Shown: positions 14,998 to 22,765 of the stretch, piece after piece
How the letters are laid out: each line of letters opens with the position of its first letter
How positions within the stretch are numbered: position 1 is the stretch's first letter
Assembly (NCBI GenBank): GCA_050694055.1
Contig: JBOGWX010000091.1
Location: 1 to 29,354, forward strand
Source: WHSV01 sp050694055
Lineage (GTDB): Bacteria > Actinomycetota > CADDZG01 > WHSQ01
Length of the DNA stretch: 29,354 bases
Direction of reading: 5' to 3'
Notes under the pieces: model-generated
The model's input: only the letters and a program-made list of their open reading frames with translations
Database searches by the model: none
Told to the model about the DNA's origin: nothing
Translations under genes and position numbers: made by a program

Positions 14998-15921
14998 ATG
15001 ACGCTCGGCTACGAAGGCAACCTCTATATCCTCGCCTTTGATCACAGAGGCTCGTTCCAGAAGAAGATGTTCGGGATCTCCGGCGACCCGACCCCCGAGG
15101 AGAGCGAGACCATCTCGGACGCCAAGAACGTGATCTTCGAGGGCTTCCGCAAGGCGGTGGAAAAAGGCGCCGCGGGTGGGCGAGATGACCTCAAGGACGG
15201 TGCCGGTCTGCTCGTGGATGAGCAGTTCGGCGGCGACATCGCCCGCACCGCGAAGAAGGAAGGTCTGATGGTCGCCATGCCCGTCGAGAAGTCCGGGCAG
15301 GACGAGTTCGACTTCGATTACGGAGCCGACTTCGGCAAGCACATCGAGGAGTTCGACCCCACCTTTGTGAAGGTGCTCGTGCGTTACAACCCCGACGGCG
15401 ACTCCGCAATGAACGAGCGTCAGACCCAGCGCCTCGAGAAGCTCTGCGATTGGCTGCACGACAACGATCGCAAGTTCCTCTTCGAGTTGCTCGTTCCCGC
15501 CGAGAAGGCGCAGCTCGAGTCCGTCGGCGGTGACGCGGACCGATATGACAAGGAGCTTCGCCCCGAGCTCATGCTGCGAACGATCGAAGCGCTCCACGCC
15601 GCCGGAATCCAGCCCGACATCTGGAAGATCGAAGGCATCGACAAGCGCGAGGACTGCGAGCGCATTGCGGAGCTGACGCGCTCGGACGGGCGCGACAACG
15701 TCGTGTGCGTGGTCCTGGGACGGGGCGCGAACGATGCCGCGGTGGACCACTGGCTGCACCAGGGCGCGGGAGTCCCCGGCTACGTCGGTTTCGCCATCGG
15801 CCGCACCATCTGGTGGGATGCGCTGAAGGGCTACCTCGACAAGGGGCTCGAGCGAGAGGCGGCGGCCGAGCAGATCGCCGCCAACTACCTCCGCTTCATC
15901 GACGTCTACAACCAGGGCTGA
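14998..15921 (+). CDS. DUF2090 (IolC C-terminal-like) aldolase-family protein
   Basis: 307 residues, soluble. It opens NLYILAFDHRGSFQKKMFG, the signature of the DUF2090 domain that forms the C-terminal half of IolC in some bacteria and resembles class I aldolases of sugar phosphates. Here it stands alone, without the kinase half. Other conserved-looking segments are LVDEQFGGDIAR, MPVEKSGQDEFDFDYG, VKVLVRYNP, FLFELLVPA, WKIEGID, CVVLGRG and GFAIGRTIWWDAL, consistent with a TIM barrel ending in a phosphate-binding GR motif. WKIEGID probably holds the Schiff-base lysine (inference). No inositol-degradation gene is nearby, so the substrate is unknown. An AGGAGGT ribosome site fixes the start. Confidence 0.85.
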   Translation: MTLGYEGNLYILAFDHRGSFQKKMFGISGDPTPEESETISDAKNVIFEGFRKAVEKGAAGGRDDLKDGAGLLVDEQFGGDIARTAKKEGLMVAMPVEKSGQDEFDFDYGADFGKHIEEFDPTFVKVLVRYNPDGDSAMNERQTQRLEKLCDWLHDNDRKFLFELLVPAEKAQLESVGGDADRYDKELRPELMLRTIEALHAAGIQPDIWKIEGIDKREDCERIAELTRSDGRDNVVCVVLGRGANDAAVDHWLHQGAGVPGYVGFAIGRTIWWDALKGYLDKGLEREAAAEQIAANYLRFIDVYNQG

Positions 15922-15963
15922 CCGCCGGACGGCGGCAGGGAGCGCGGGCGGGATCGGGGAGCG

Positions 15964-17268
15964 ATGAGACGACTGCTGCTCGCCGGGGCGGCTCTGGCGG
16001 TGTTGGTCGCGGGGGCCTGGTGGGCGTCGGGCTCGGACGAGCCGCCCCGGCCGCCGCAGCCGAGCGAGGCGTCTCCCTCGCCGAGCTCGAGCAAGACCGA
16101 GGAGCCTCCCGACCCCTTGACGGCGGCGTCGGACCTGCTGACCGAGCGCGCACAGGCCGTGCGCGACGGTGACTCGGCGGCGTTTCTCTCCTCGATCGAT
16201 CCCGCCGCGAAGAGGTTTCGTAAGCAGCAACACAGGATCTTCCGGCGAGTGCGGACGTTGCGCTTCGAGACCTACGACCTCGATCTCCAAGTCTCGGAGA
16301 GCGACCTCGCACGTCGCAAGCACCGTCGTCGCTACAAGCGCGCCGAGGACGTCTTCATTGCGCGCGTCGAAGAAAGCTATCGCTTCAAGAGATACGACGA
16401 CGCCGACTTCGTCGGCGACCTCTTCTTCACCTTCGTGCTCCGCGACGGACGCTGGCTGATCGCAGCCGACGACGATCTGCGTGGTCGCACGACCACGGCG
16501 CGGAACCTGTGGGACTTCGGGCCCGTGAAGTGGACGCGCAGCAAGAACGTCATCGTGATCCAGCACCCCTGCCGGGCGACCGCCTGCGTCGAGGTCGGGG
16601 ATTCTTTTCTGCAGCTCGCGGAGAACGCTCGGAGGAGGGTCATGCAACGCTGGCGAGAACGGTGGAACGGTCGAGTGGTCGTTCTGGTGACCTCTTCCAG
16701 GAAGGAGCTTCGCCAGGTCATCGACGTCGACTTCGCCATCTCCAACTTCGTCGCCTTCGCCTACACGCCCCACCGAGCGCGCGGCTACAGCCCCGCTCGG
16801 ATCGTGGTGGACCGCGAGACCTTGAACGGCCGCTCGTCCGGCATCGTCGAGATGGTGCTCACCCACGAGCTGGTCCATGTTGCGACCAGGCGGGCTTCGG
16901 GTCCCAACATTCCGCTCTGGGTCGAGGAGGGACTTGCCGAGTGGGTGTCCCGCACCGCCGGAGACGACGCCGATCTGTACTACTCGTCTCAGGTAGCGTC
17001 GGGGGCCGTCCGGGCTCGGCTCCCAAGGGACCGCGACTTTCGCAGAGGCGACGCCGAGCGGCTCTTCCTCCAGTACCAGTCGAGCCGCACCGCGGTCGAG
17101 TACTTCATCGAACGCTTCGGCTACCAGCAGTTCGTCCGCTTCTACAAGAGGTTGGGCGACTCGCACGACGAGCCCGGCACCCGCGCCGAGCAACTCGGGT
17201 CGGCGATGCGCCGTATCACCGGGCTGAGCATGAGGCGATTCGAGAGGCAGTGGGCGGATAGCATCTAG
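15964..17268 (+). CDS. Exported MA-type (gluzincin) metallopeptidase-like protein
   Basis: 434 residues. An N-terminal signal or anchor (about 1-21) is followed by a Pro/Ser/Glu-rich linker to about 55, so the protein acts outside the membrane. The middle (about 55-175) resembles a small SnoaL/NTF2-like or Cys-poor domain with many basic and acidic residues. The C-terminal half has the zinc site H301-E-L-V-H305 and, about 17 residues on, VEEGLAEWV (E322 as third ligand), the pattern of peptidase MA family proteins. All active-site residues are present. Substrate unknown. Its stop codon lies inside the 13-base promoter zone of thrS. The ATG at 15964 gives a normal signal peptide (MRRLLLAGAALAVLVAG). 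Confidence 0.85.
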   Translation: MRRLLLAGAALAVLVAGAWWASGSDEPPRPPQPSEASPSPSSSKTEEPPDPLTAASDLLTERAQAVRDGDSAAFLSSIDPAAKRFRKQQHRIFRRVRTLRFETYDLDLQVSESDLARRKHRRRYKRAEDVFIARVEESYRFKRYDDADFVGDLFFTFVLRDGRWLIAADDDLRGRTTTARNLWDFGPVKWTRSKNVIVIQHPCRATACVEVGDSFLQLAENARRRVMQRWRERWNGRVVVLVTSSRKELRQVIDVDFAISNFVAFAYTPHRARGYSPARIVVDRETLNGRSSGIVEMVLTHELVHVATRRASGPNIPLWVEEGLAEWVSRTAGDDADLYYSSQVASGAVRARLPRDRDFRRGDAERLFLQYQSSRTAVEYFIERFGYQQFVRFYKRLGDSHDEPGTRAEQLGSAMRRITGLSMRRFERQWADSI

Positions 17269-17271
17269 GCG
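17259..17271 (+). promoter_or_regulatory. Probable leaderless promoter of thrS inside the preceding gene
   Basis: TAGCAT at 17259-17264 lies in the last codons of the peptidase gene; 7 bases later is the thrS ATG. There is no ribosome binding site in the 7 bases, and the distance fits a leaderless transcript. This would leave no room for a T-box or other leader control of thrS unless it is read from further upstream. Confidence 0.45.
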
Positions 17272-19218
17272 ATGAGCATTCGAGTGGCCCCCGACGGCAC
17301 CAAGGACGGCTTCGCCCTCGCCAAGGAAGCAGCGGCCAGCGCGCCGGTCATTCTGGTCGTGGACGGCAGGCAACGAGACCTCGCCCACGTGCCCGACGCC
17401 GGTGCGGACGTCGAGGTGGTGACGATGGACACCGAAACCGGCCGTGAGGTCCTTCGTCATTCGACGGCTCACGTCATGGCGCAGGCCGTGCTTCGTCTCC
17501 GGCCCGAAGCGAAGTACTCGATCGGCCCTCCGATCACCGACGGCTTCTATTACGACTTCGAGGTCGACCGTCCCTTCACCCCGGAGGACGTCGAGGCCAT
17601 CGAAGCGGAGATGCGCGCGATCGTGAAAGCGAATCAACGTTTCGAGCGCTCCGAGCTGAGCCGCGACGAGGCACTCGAGCTGTTCAAGGATCAGCCCTAC
17701 AAGATCGAGATCATCGAGGGCGTGGCCGAGGGGGCCGACGCACTCGAGCAGCAGGGGGCCGAGGGCGAGGTCATCTCGATCTACACGAACACGGAGCGAG
17801 ATGCCGATTCGCCGGCGTTCGTCGATCTGTGTCGCGGCCCGCACCTCCCCGGCACCGGTCGCATCAAGGCCTTCAAGCTGCTTCGTACCGCGGGCGCGTA
17901 CTGGCGCGGCGACGAGAACCGGCCCATGTTGCAGCGCATCTACGGAACCGCATGGGAGAACAAGCAGGCGCTGGAGGCGCATCTGCACCGGCTCGAGGAA
18001 GCCGAGAAGCGCGATCACCGCAAGCTGGGCCGGGAGCTCGAGCTGTACTCGTGGCCCGAGGAGGTCGGCAGTGGTCTCGCCGTGTGGCATCCGAGAGGCG
18101 CCATCGTACGCAAGGAGCTCGAGGACCTCGCCCGGCAGATGCATATCGACTTCGACTACGAGCCGGTCTACACGCCGCACATCGGAAAGTCGAATCTGTG
18201 GGCCACCTCGGGACACCTCGGCTTCTATGCGGAGGGCATGTTTCCTCCGCTGACTGCGGACGAGTCCGACTACTACCTCAAACCCATGAACTGCCCCTTC
18301 CACGCCCTCGTTTTCCGCAGTAAGACGCGCAGCTACCGCGAGCTTCCCGTGCGCCTTAGCGAACTGGGAACGGTTTACCGGCACGAACGCTCGGGCGTGG
18401 TGCACGGGCTGCTGCGGTCGCGCGGCTTCACTCAGGACGACTCACACATCTTCTGCAGGCCGGATCAGGTCGTCGACGAGATCGTGGGAGTAATCGAGTT
18501 CATGCGAGCCCTGTACGGAGCGGTCGGTTTCGAGCCCGAAAGGGTCAGGTTCTCGACCCGGCCGCCGAAATCGGTGGGGGCCGACGAACAATGGGAGCTG
18601 GCCGAGAAGGCGATTCCGGAAGCTCTGGAGAGAGCGGGCCTCGACTACACGGTCGACGAGGGTGACGGGACGTTCTACGGCCCCAAGATCGACGTCGACG
18701 TGCGCGACGCCATCGGGCGCTACTGGCAGCTCGCGACCATCCAGGCGGACTTCCAGACTCCCGATCGTTTCGGTCTCTACTACACCGATGAGTCCGGCGA
18801 GCGCGTGCGCCCCGTCATGATCCACCGGGCGTTGTTCGGCTCGGTCGAGCGCTTCGTGGGCGTCCTGGTCGAGCATTTCGCCGGCGCCTTTCCAACCTGG
18901 CTCGCGCCGCTTCAAGCTGCCATCGTCCCCATCGCCGATAGGCACATCGACTACGGAAACGAAGTGCTGCGGCGCCTGAAGGCACACGGCGTGCGCGCCG
19001 AGGTCGATACCTCCGACAACACCATGGGGGCCAAGATCCGCAACCACCAGTTGCACAAGGTGCCCTACATGCTCGTGGTCGGTGACGACGAGGCGGAGTC
19101 CGAGACCATCTCGGTGAGACGCCGGACCGGTGAGGAGTCGCGTGGCGTGAAGGTCGACGATGTCGTGGAATCGCTGGTGAAGGAAATCGCCGCACGCTCG
19201 GTCGAGCTCACCATCTGA
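17272..19218 (+). CDS. thrS: Threonyl-tRNA synthetase
   Basis: Class II synthetase that charges tRNA-Thr; 648 residues, matching the family. Order: a TGS domain (about 1-55, including LVVDGRQRDL), the editing domain with HSTAHVMAQAV (about 63-73), SIGPPITDGFYYDFE and the CRGPHLPGTGRI site, then the catalytic core. Zinc ligands fit C341 (MNCPFH), H392 (DDSHIF) and H518 (MIHRAL). Motif 2 is YRHERSG with R370/R373, and motif 3 lies at HRALFGSVERF. The C-terminal anticodon-binding domain begins near 545 (QAAIVPIADRH). All editing residues seem intact. It opens the thrS-HIT pair that precedes the PI lipid genes in mycobacteria. Confidence 0.98.
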   Translation: MSIRVAPDGTKDGFALAKEAAASAPVILVVDGRQRDLAHVPDAGADVEVVTMDTETGREVLRHSTAHVMAQAVLRLRPEAKYSIGPPITDGFYYDFEVDRPFTPEDVEAIEAEMRAIVKANQRFERSELSRDEALELFKDQPYKIEIIEGVAEGADALEQQGAEGEVISIYTNTERDADSPAFVDLCRGPHLPGTGRIKAFKLLRTAGAYWRGDENRPMLQRIYGTAWENKQALEAHLHRLEEAEKRDHRKLGRELELYSWPEEVGSGLAVWHPRGAIVRKELEDLARQMHIDFDYEPVYTPHIGKSNLWATSGHLGFYAEGMFPPLTADESDYYLKPMNCPFHALVFRSKTRSYRELPVRLSELGTVYRHERSGVVHGLLRSRGFTQDDSHIFCRPDQVVDEIVGVIEFMRALYGAVGFEPERVRFSTRPPKSVGADEQWELAEKAIPEALERAGLDYTVDEGDGTFYGPKIDVDVRDAIGRYWQLATIQADFQTPDRFGLYYTDESGERVRPVMIHRALFGSVERFVGVLVEHFAGAFPTWLAPLQAAIVPIADRHIDYGNEVLRRLKAHGVRAEVDTSDNTMGAKIRNHQLHKVPYMLVVGDDEAESETISVRRRTGEESRGVKVDDVVESLVKEIAARSVELTI

Positions 19219-19232
19219 ACAGGATCTCGGGC

Positions 19233-19724
19233 ATGGAACGCCTATGGACACCGTGGAGGAGTGAGTACGTGACCACCGCCGGCGAGGGCGACGGCTGCAT
19301 CTTCTGCGACCATCTCGAACAGCGAGACGACCACGCGGCGCGCATCCTGTACCGAGGCGACCGAGCCTTCGTCATTCTCAACGCCTTCCCTTACAACACC
19401 GGTCATCTGATGATTGCGCCGATGCGTCACGTCGGCGACATCTGCGAGCTGGAGGACGACGAGCAGGCGGAGCTGATGTCTCTGACCTCGAGCTCGGTGG
19501 CGATCATTCGCGCGGCGATGAACGCGCACGGCTTCAACGTCGGGATCAATCTCGGCAATGTCGCGGGGGCCGGGATACCGGGCCACATCCACATGCACGT
19601 GGTTCCTCGCTGGGGCGGTGACACCAACTTCATGCCGGTCGTGGGGCAGACCAAGGTGCTCCCCGAGATGATCGAGCAGACCGACGCCAAGCTCCGCCCG
19701 CTGTTCGCCCGACTGTCGTCCTGA
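19233..19724 (+). CDS. HIT-family nucleotide hydrolase or phosphorylase
   Basis: The 163-residue protein has the histidine-triad motif H118-I-H120-M-H122 followed by VVPRWGGD, and a CxxC pair (C22, C25) near the N-terminus, with MERLWTPWRSEY at the start. This form matches the actinobacterial HIT proteins encoded next to thrS and pgsA (such as Rv2613c, described as an Ap4A phosphorylase). It may degrade diadenosine polyphosphates, which side reactions of aminoacyl-tRNA synthetases produce; the co-location with thrS fits. It begins 14 bases after the thrS stop, with an AGGA ribosome site. Phosphorylase or hydrolase cannot be told from sequence alone. Confidence 0.9.
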   Translation: MERLWTPWRSEYVTTAGEGDGCIFCDHLEQRDDHAARILYRGDRAFVILNAFPYNTGHLMIAPMRHVGDICELEDDEQAELMSLTSSSVAIIRAAMNAHGFNVGINLGNVAGAGIPGHIHMHVVPRWGGDTNFMPVVGQTKVLPEMIEQTDAKLRPLFARLSS

Positions 19725-19801
19725 GTCGAACTCCCCCCTTACTGCACCGCAACTCAGGCCTTCGGCATCGGCATCCGGTTTTTCGTCTCGTCAACCATCG
19801 C

Positions 19802-19840
19802 GATCCGGCAAAGAGCTCGCTACGGACCAAACGCCGGATC
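19802..19840. terminator. Inverted repeat between converging HIT and EF-G-like genes
   Basis: GATCCGGC (19802-19809) and GCCGGATC (19833-19840) are perfect 8-bp arms around a 23-base loop, in the 156-base gap between two converging genes. A further ATCCGG followed by a run of five T lies at about 19773-19783. A role as a two-way terminator is likely from position, but the loop is long and the arms are not followed by a T-run. Confidence 0.35.
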
Positions 19841-19880
19841 TCGTTTCGCTGCCCAGCTAGTTACCGCCAGAGCGATGCGG

Positions 19881-21956
19881 TTACGAGTGTGCCTCGGCCC
19901 TGGCCGCCCTGGCCGCCTCGAGGATCTTGCCGGCGAGGTCGTGCGGGACCTCCTGGTAGTGGCTGAAGCTCCACGAGAAAGTCCCCTGGCCCCCGGTGAG
20001 CGAGCGCAGATCGGTTGCGTAGTGGGTCGCCTCCCCGAAGGGGACCTTCGCCCGGACGATCTGCCGGCCTCCACCGACGGTGTCGATGCCCTCGGGAATG
20101 CCGCGCCGCTTCTGGAGGTCACCCATCACGTCTCCGGTGGACCCCTCGGGAACCATGACGTCGAGCTGCCAGATCGGCTCGAGCACCACGATTCCCGCCT
20201 TCTCGGCCGCGTTGCGCAGCGCCAGCGATCCCGCCATCTGGAAGGCGAAGTCGTTCGAGTCGACCGTGTGGTACTTGCCGTCGTAGAGCTCGACTTTGAT
20301 ATCGATCATCGAGAAGCCGGTCCCTGCGCCCTGCTCCATCGCGGACTTGACGCCCTTTTCGACCGAGGGAATGAACGAATGGGGGATCGACCCGCCGAAG
20401 ATCTTGTCCTCGTAGACGAAGCCCTCGCCGCGCGGCAGGGGCTCGACCCGCAGGTTGCAGATGCCGTACTGGCCGTGACCCCCGGACTGTTTGACGTGGC
20501 GGCCGAGGCCCTCCGCCTTGGCGCGCACCGTCGTCCGGTAGGGGACCTTGAGCGCAACCTCCTCGACCTCGACCGAGAACTTGTCCTTGAGCCGGTGAAG
20601 GATCACGTCGAGGTGGGCATCGCCCATTCCCCAGAGGATGGTTTGGTGCGTCTCGTCGTTGCGTTCGAGCCGCAGCGTCGGGTCCTCCTCGATGAGGCGC
20701 TGCAGCCCGATCATCAGCTTGTCCTCGTCGCCCTTGGTCTTGGGGGCGATGGCCTTGGGCAGGAGTGGCTCGGGCGGCTCGATGCCGGGAAACACGACCG
20801 GTGAGCCCTTGTCCGAGAGCGTGTCGCCGGTGCGCGCATCCGCGAGCTTGGCGGCCGCGCCGATGTCGCCCGCGACGATCTGGTCCACCTGTTCCTGGTT
20901 CTTGCCGCGCATGGTGAAGACGTGGCCCGTGCGTTCGTCGGTGTCCTGGGTGGCGTTGTGGATCGCGCCTTCACCGGTCAGCGTGCCGGACAAGACCTTG
21001 AAGAAACTGACCTTTCCGACGTAGGGGTCCGAGAGGGTCTTGAAGATCAGGGCCGACATCGGACCGTCGGGCTTCGGCTCCCTGACGGCCCCGTCGGCTG
21101 CTTCCGCCGCGGGCCGGTCCAGGGGCGATGGTCCCGCCTTGACGATGACGTCGCACAGGCGATCGATACCGATCAGCCGGGTCGCGGAACCGACCATGAC
21201 GGGAAACATCTCGGCGTCGTCCACGCCCTCGTGGATCGCGGACACGATCTCGTCACGCGTGATCTCGCCGCCCTCGAGGTAGCGCTCCAGCAGGTCGTCG
21301 GAGGTCTCGGCGACCGAGTCGAGAAGGTCGGTGCGAACCTCGTCGAGTCTGGCCTTGCGATCGTCCGGTACCTCGGCGTGGCTCGACCGGCCCTTGTCGT
21401 CGTAGTCCAAAGCCTCCGCGTCGACGACGGAGATGATCCCCCGGAAGTCGTGCTCCCGGCCGAGCGGGAGCGAGAGGGGGGCGACGCCCTTACCCCACAG
21501 CGCGCGCATCTGGTCGAGCGTCCGCCGGAAAGAAGCATTCTCGCGGTCCACCTTGTTGACGAAGATCATTCTCGGAAGGCCGAGTTCCTCGGCGTAGTTC
21601 CATGCGACGGAGGTCTGGACCTCGACGCCCTCGACCGCCGAGACCACGAAGACGGCAAGGTCGGCGACTCGCAGCGCGGACCGCATCTCGCCGATGAAGT
21701 CGGCATACCCTGGGGCGTCCAGCACGTTGATCTTGGTCCCGTCCCACTCGACCGGCAGCAGCGAGGTCGACACCGAGATCTGACGGCGAATCTCCTCGTC
21801 GTCGAAGTCACTGATCGTGTTGCCTTCGGAGATCTTTCCCAGCCGCGTGGTCGCTCCCGAGCGGTGCAGCAGCGCCTCGGCCAAAGAGGTCTTGCCCGAC
21901 CCCCCATGGCCCACCAGCACGATGTTGCGGATGTTCTCCGTGGTGTAGCTCTTCAC
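19881..21956 (-). CDS. fusA2: Elongation factor G-like GTPase (EF-G2 type)
   Basis: 691 residues with the full EF-G domain order. GTPase motifs: P-loop GHGGSGKT (16-23), DAPGYAD (80-86) and NKVD (134-137). Domains II to V follow, ending in LTGGQGTFSWSFSHYQEVP. In canonical EF-G the third motif is DTPGHVDF, where the His positions the attacking water; here Tyr84 takes its place, and the switch region RRQISVSTS departs from RGITI. These marks fit the EF-G-like (FusA2) branch, which is not the main translocase. No rpsL/rpsG/tuf genes adjoin it, which supports a non-housekeeping role. The GTG start at 21956 has GAGGAGA shortly upstream on its strand. Role in this organism unknown; a ribosome-related GTPase for stress or slow growth is inference. 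Confidence 0.9.
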   Translation of the reverse strand: MKSYTTENIRNIVLVGHGGSGKTSLAEALLHRSGATTRLGKISEGNTISDFDDEEIRRQISVSTSLLPVEWDGTKINVLDAPGYADFIGEMRSALRVADLAVFVVSAVEGVEVQTSVAWNYAEELGLPRMIFVNKVDRENASFRRTLDQMRALWGKGVAPLSLPLGREHDFRGIISVVDAEALDYDDKGRSSHAEVPDDRKARLDEVRTDLLDSVAETSDDLLERYLEGGEITRDEIVSAIHEGVDDAEMFPVMVGSATRLIGIDRLCDVIVKAGPSPLDRPAAEAADGAVREPKPDGPMSALIFKTLSDPYVGKVSFFKVLSGTLTGEGAIHNATQDTDERTGHVFTMRGKNQEQVDQIVAGDIGAAAKLADARTGDTLSDKGSPVVFPGIEPPEPLLPKAIAPKTKGDEDKLMIGLQRLIEEDPTLRLERNDETHQTILWGMGDAHLDVILHRLKDKFSVEVEEVALKVPYRTTVRAKAEGLGRHVKQSGGHGQYGICNLRVEPLPRGEGFVYEDKIFGGSIPHSFIPSVEKGVKSAMEQGAGTGFSMIDIKVELYDGKYHTVDSNDFAFQMAGSLALRNAAEKAGIVVLEPIWQLDVMVPEGSTGDVMGDLQKRRGIPEGIDTVGGGRQIVRAKVPFGEATHYATDLRSLTGGQGTFSWSFSHYQEVPHDLAGKILEAARAARAEAHS

Positions 21957-21983
21957 GCGACTTCTCCTCTTCCCTCACGTTGC

Positions 21984-22001
21984 GCCACCCTGCCGGGTGG
22001 C
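21984..22001. repeat. Hairpin upstream of the EF-G-like gene
   Basis: GCCACCC (21984-21990) and GGGTGGC (21995-22001) form a perfect 7-bp stem with a TGCC loop. It lies 28 bases before the EF-G-like start, so it is probably within the leader of that mRNA, where it could affect translation or RNA stability. Confidence 0.6.
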
Positions 22002-22010
22002 TCCACTCTC

Positions 22011-22027
22011 GCCGCCGCCCGGCGGCG
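22011..22027. repeat. GC-only inverted repeat in the divergent region
   Basis: A GC-only inverted repeat, CGCCGCC and GGCGGCG with one central C (22013-22027), follows the previous hairpin by about 10 bases. Both could form in a transcript of the minus-strand EF-G-like gene. By itself, such a GC-rich repeat can arise by chance in GC-rich DNA. Confidence 0.5.
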
Positions 22028-22043
22028 CCGTCGGGTAATGCTC

Positions 22044-22063
22044 GCGATCGTCGAGACGATCGC
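22044..22063. promoter_or_regulatory. Perfect 20-bp palindrome, candidate operator
   Basis: GCGATCGTC (22044-22052) and GACGATCGC (22055-22063) are perfect 9-bp arms around GA. It lies between the divergent EF-G-like gene and the PI lipid operon, about 88 bases before the -10 box of the latter. The length, symmetry and position suggest a binding site for a dimeric regulator. No regulator is encoded next to it. Confidence 0.5.
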
Positions 22064-22150
22064 TGCTTCCCCCCGTTTCACAAGAAGCCTTGATCTCGAA
22101 CGGTCATGGTAATCGCAGGTCGACCGGGGGCAGGCGCTCGGGGGGCGAAC

Positions 22151-22162
22151 TAGGATGCGGCC
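22151..22162 (+). promoter_or_regulatory. Probable leaderless promoter of the PI lipid operon
   Basis: TAGGAT at 22151-22156 followed by exactly 6 bases and the GTG start at 22163. No ribosome binding site is present. The layout is the same as for the zinc-ribbon gene at 2901. I see no good -35 box. Confidence 0.5.
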
Positions 22163-22765
22163 GTGCTCAACGCAAGGATCCGTGGCATCTGGGACAGGGG
22201 CATGAGACCGGTGGGCGGCTTCGTGGGCCGCAGCGGAATCACACCGAACCAGATCACCATCGCCGGCGTCACAGTTCAGGGCGTCGTCTCATATCTCATC
22301 GTGATCGACCGGCTGGTCGAAGCGGGCCTGGTGCTCGTCGCCGCAGCCCTGCTCGACACCGTCGACGGCGCCGTGGCGAAGGCCCGCGGTCTCACCACGA
22401 GCTTCGGCGCGCTCCTGGACTCGACGATGGACCGGCTCTCCGACGCACTGGTGTTTCTGCCAATCGCGTGGCTCTACCTCGCCGATCCCACACCCGAGCG
22501 CGCCGACCAGCAATGGGTCGCGGCCCTCGCTCTGGTCACTCTCGTCCTGTCCTTCCTCGTGAGCTACACCAAGGCGCGGGCGGAGGGACTCGGGTACGAC
22601 TGCAACGTCGGGCTCATCGAACGCGCCGAACGGCTCATCATCATGATCTTGGCCCTGGTATTCAACGCGTTGCTCCCCCTCGCGCTCCTGCTGCTGGCGC
22701 TGGCTTCGCTCCTGACCTTCGGTCAACGGATCCTGCACGTGCGCAAGCAAACCAGTGTCCGGTAG
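22163..22765 (+). CDS. pgsA: Phosphatidylinositol-phosphate synthase-like CDP-alcohol phosphatidyltransferase
   Basis: A 200-residue multi-span membrane enzyme. The CDP-alcohol motif is D65-x2-D68-G69-x2-A72-K73-x8-G82-x3-D86-x3-D90; all four metal-binding aspartates are present, but the usual Arg after Ala is Lys (K73). The opening LNARIRGIW, GITPNQITIAG and the place before patA- and pimA-like genes match actinobacterial PgsA1, which joins inositol phosphate to CDP-diacylglycerol, the first step to phosphatidylinositol. The GTG start is chosen by the TAGGAT box 6 bases upstream. The end overlaps the next gene by 11 bases. A phosphatidylglycerophosphate synthase is the main alternative by motif alone. 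Confidence 0.87.
   Translation: MLNARIRGIWDRGMRPVGGFVGRSGITPNQITIAGVTVQGVVSYLIVIDRLVEAGLVLVAAALLDTVDGAVAKARGLTTSFGALLDSTMDRLSDALVFLPIAWLYLADPTPERADQQWVAALALVTLVLSFLVSYTKARAEGLGYDCNVGLIERAERLIIMILALVFNALLPLALLLLALASLLTFGQRILHVRKQTSVR

Noticed and set aside
17100..17271. T-box or other leader control before thrS
   Set aside because: There is no intergenic leader: the start lies 3 bases after the stop of the preceding gene and the likely promoter is 7 bases before the ATG.
14551..18405. A 1284-codon open frame on the minus strand
   Set aside because: Only its last 108 codons (14551-14877) look like a protein. The rest is antisense to the aldolase-like, peptidase and thrS genes, all of which are clear on the plus strand.
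20922..22112. A 396-codon plus-strand frame opposite the EF-G-like gene
   Set aside because: Antisense of a clear EF-G-like gene; no motif in its translation.
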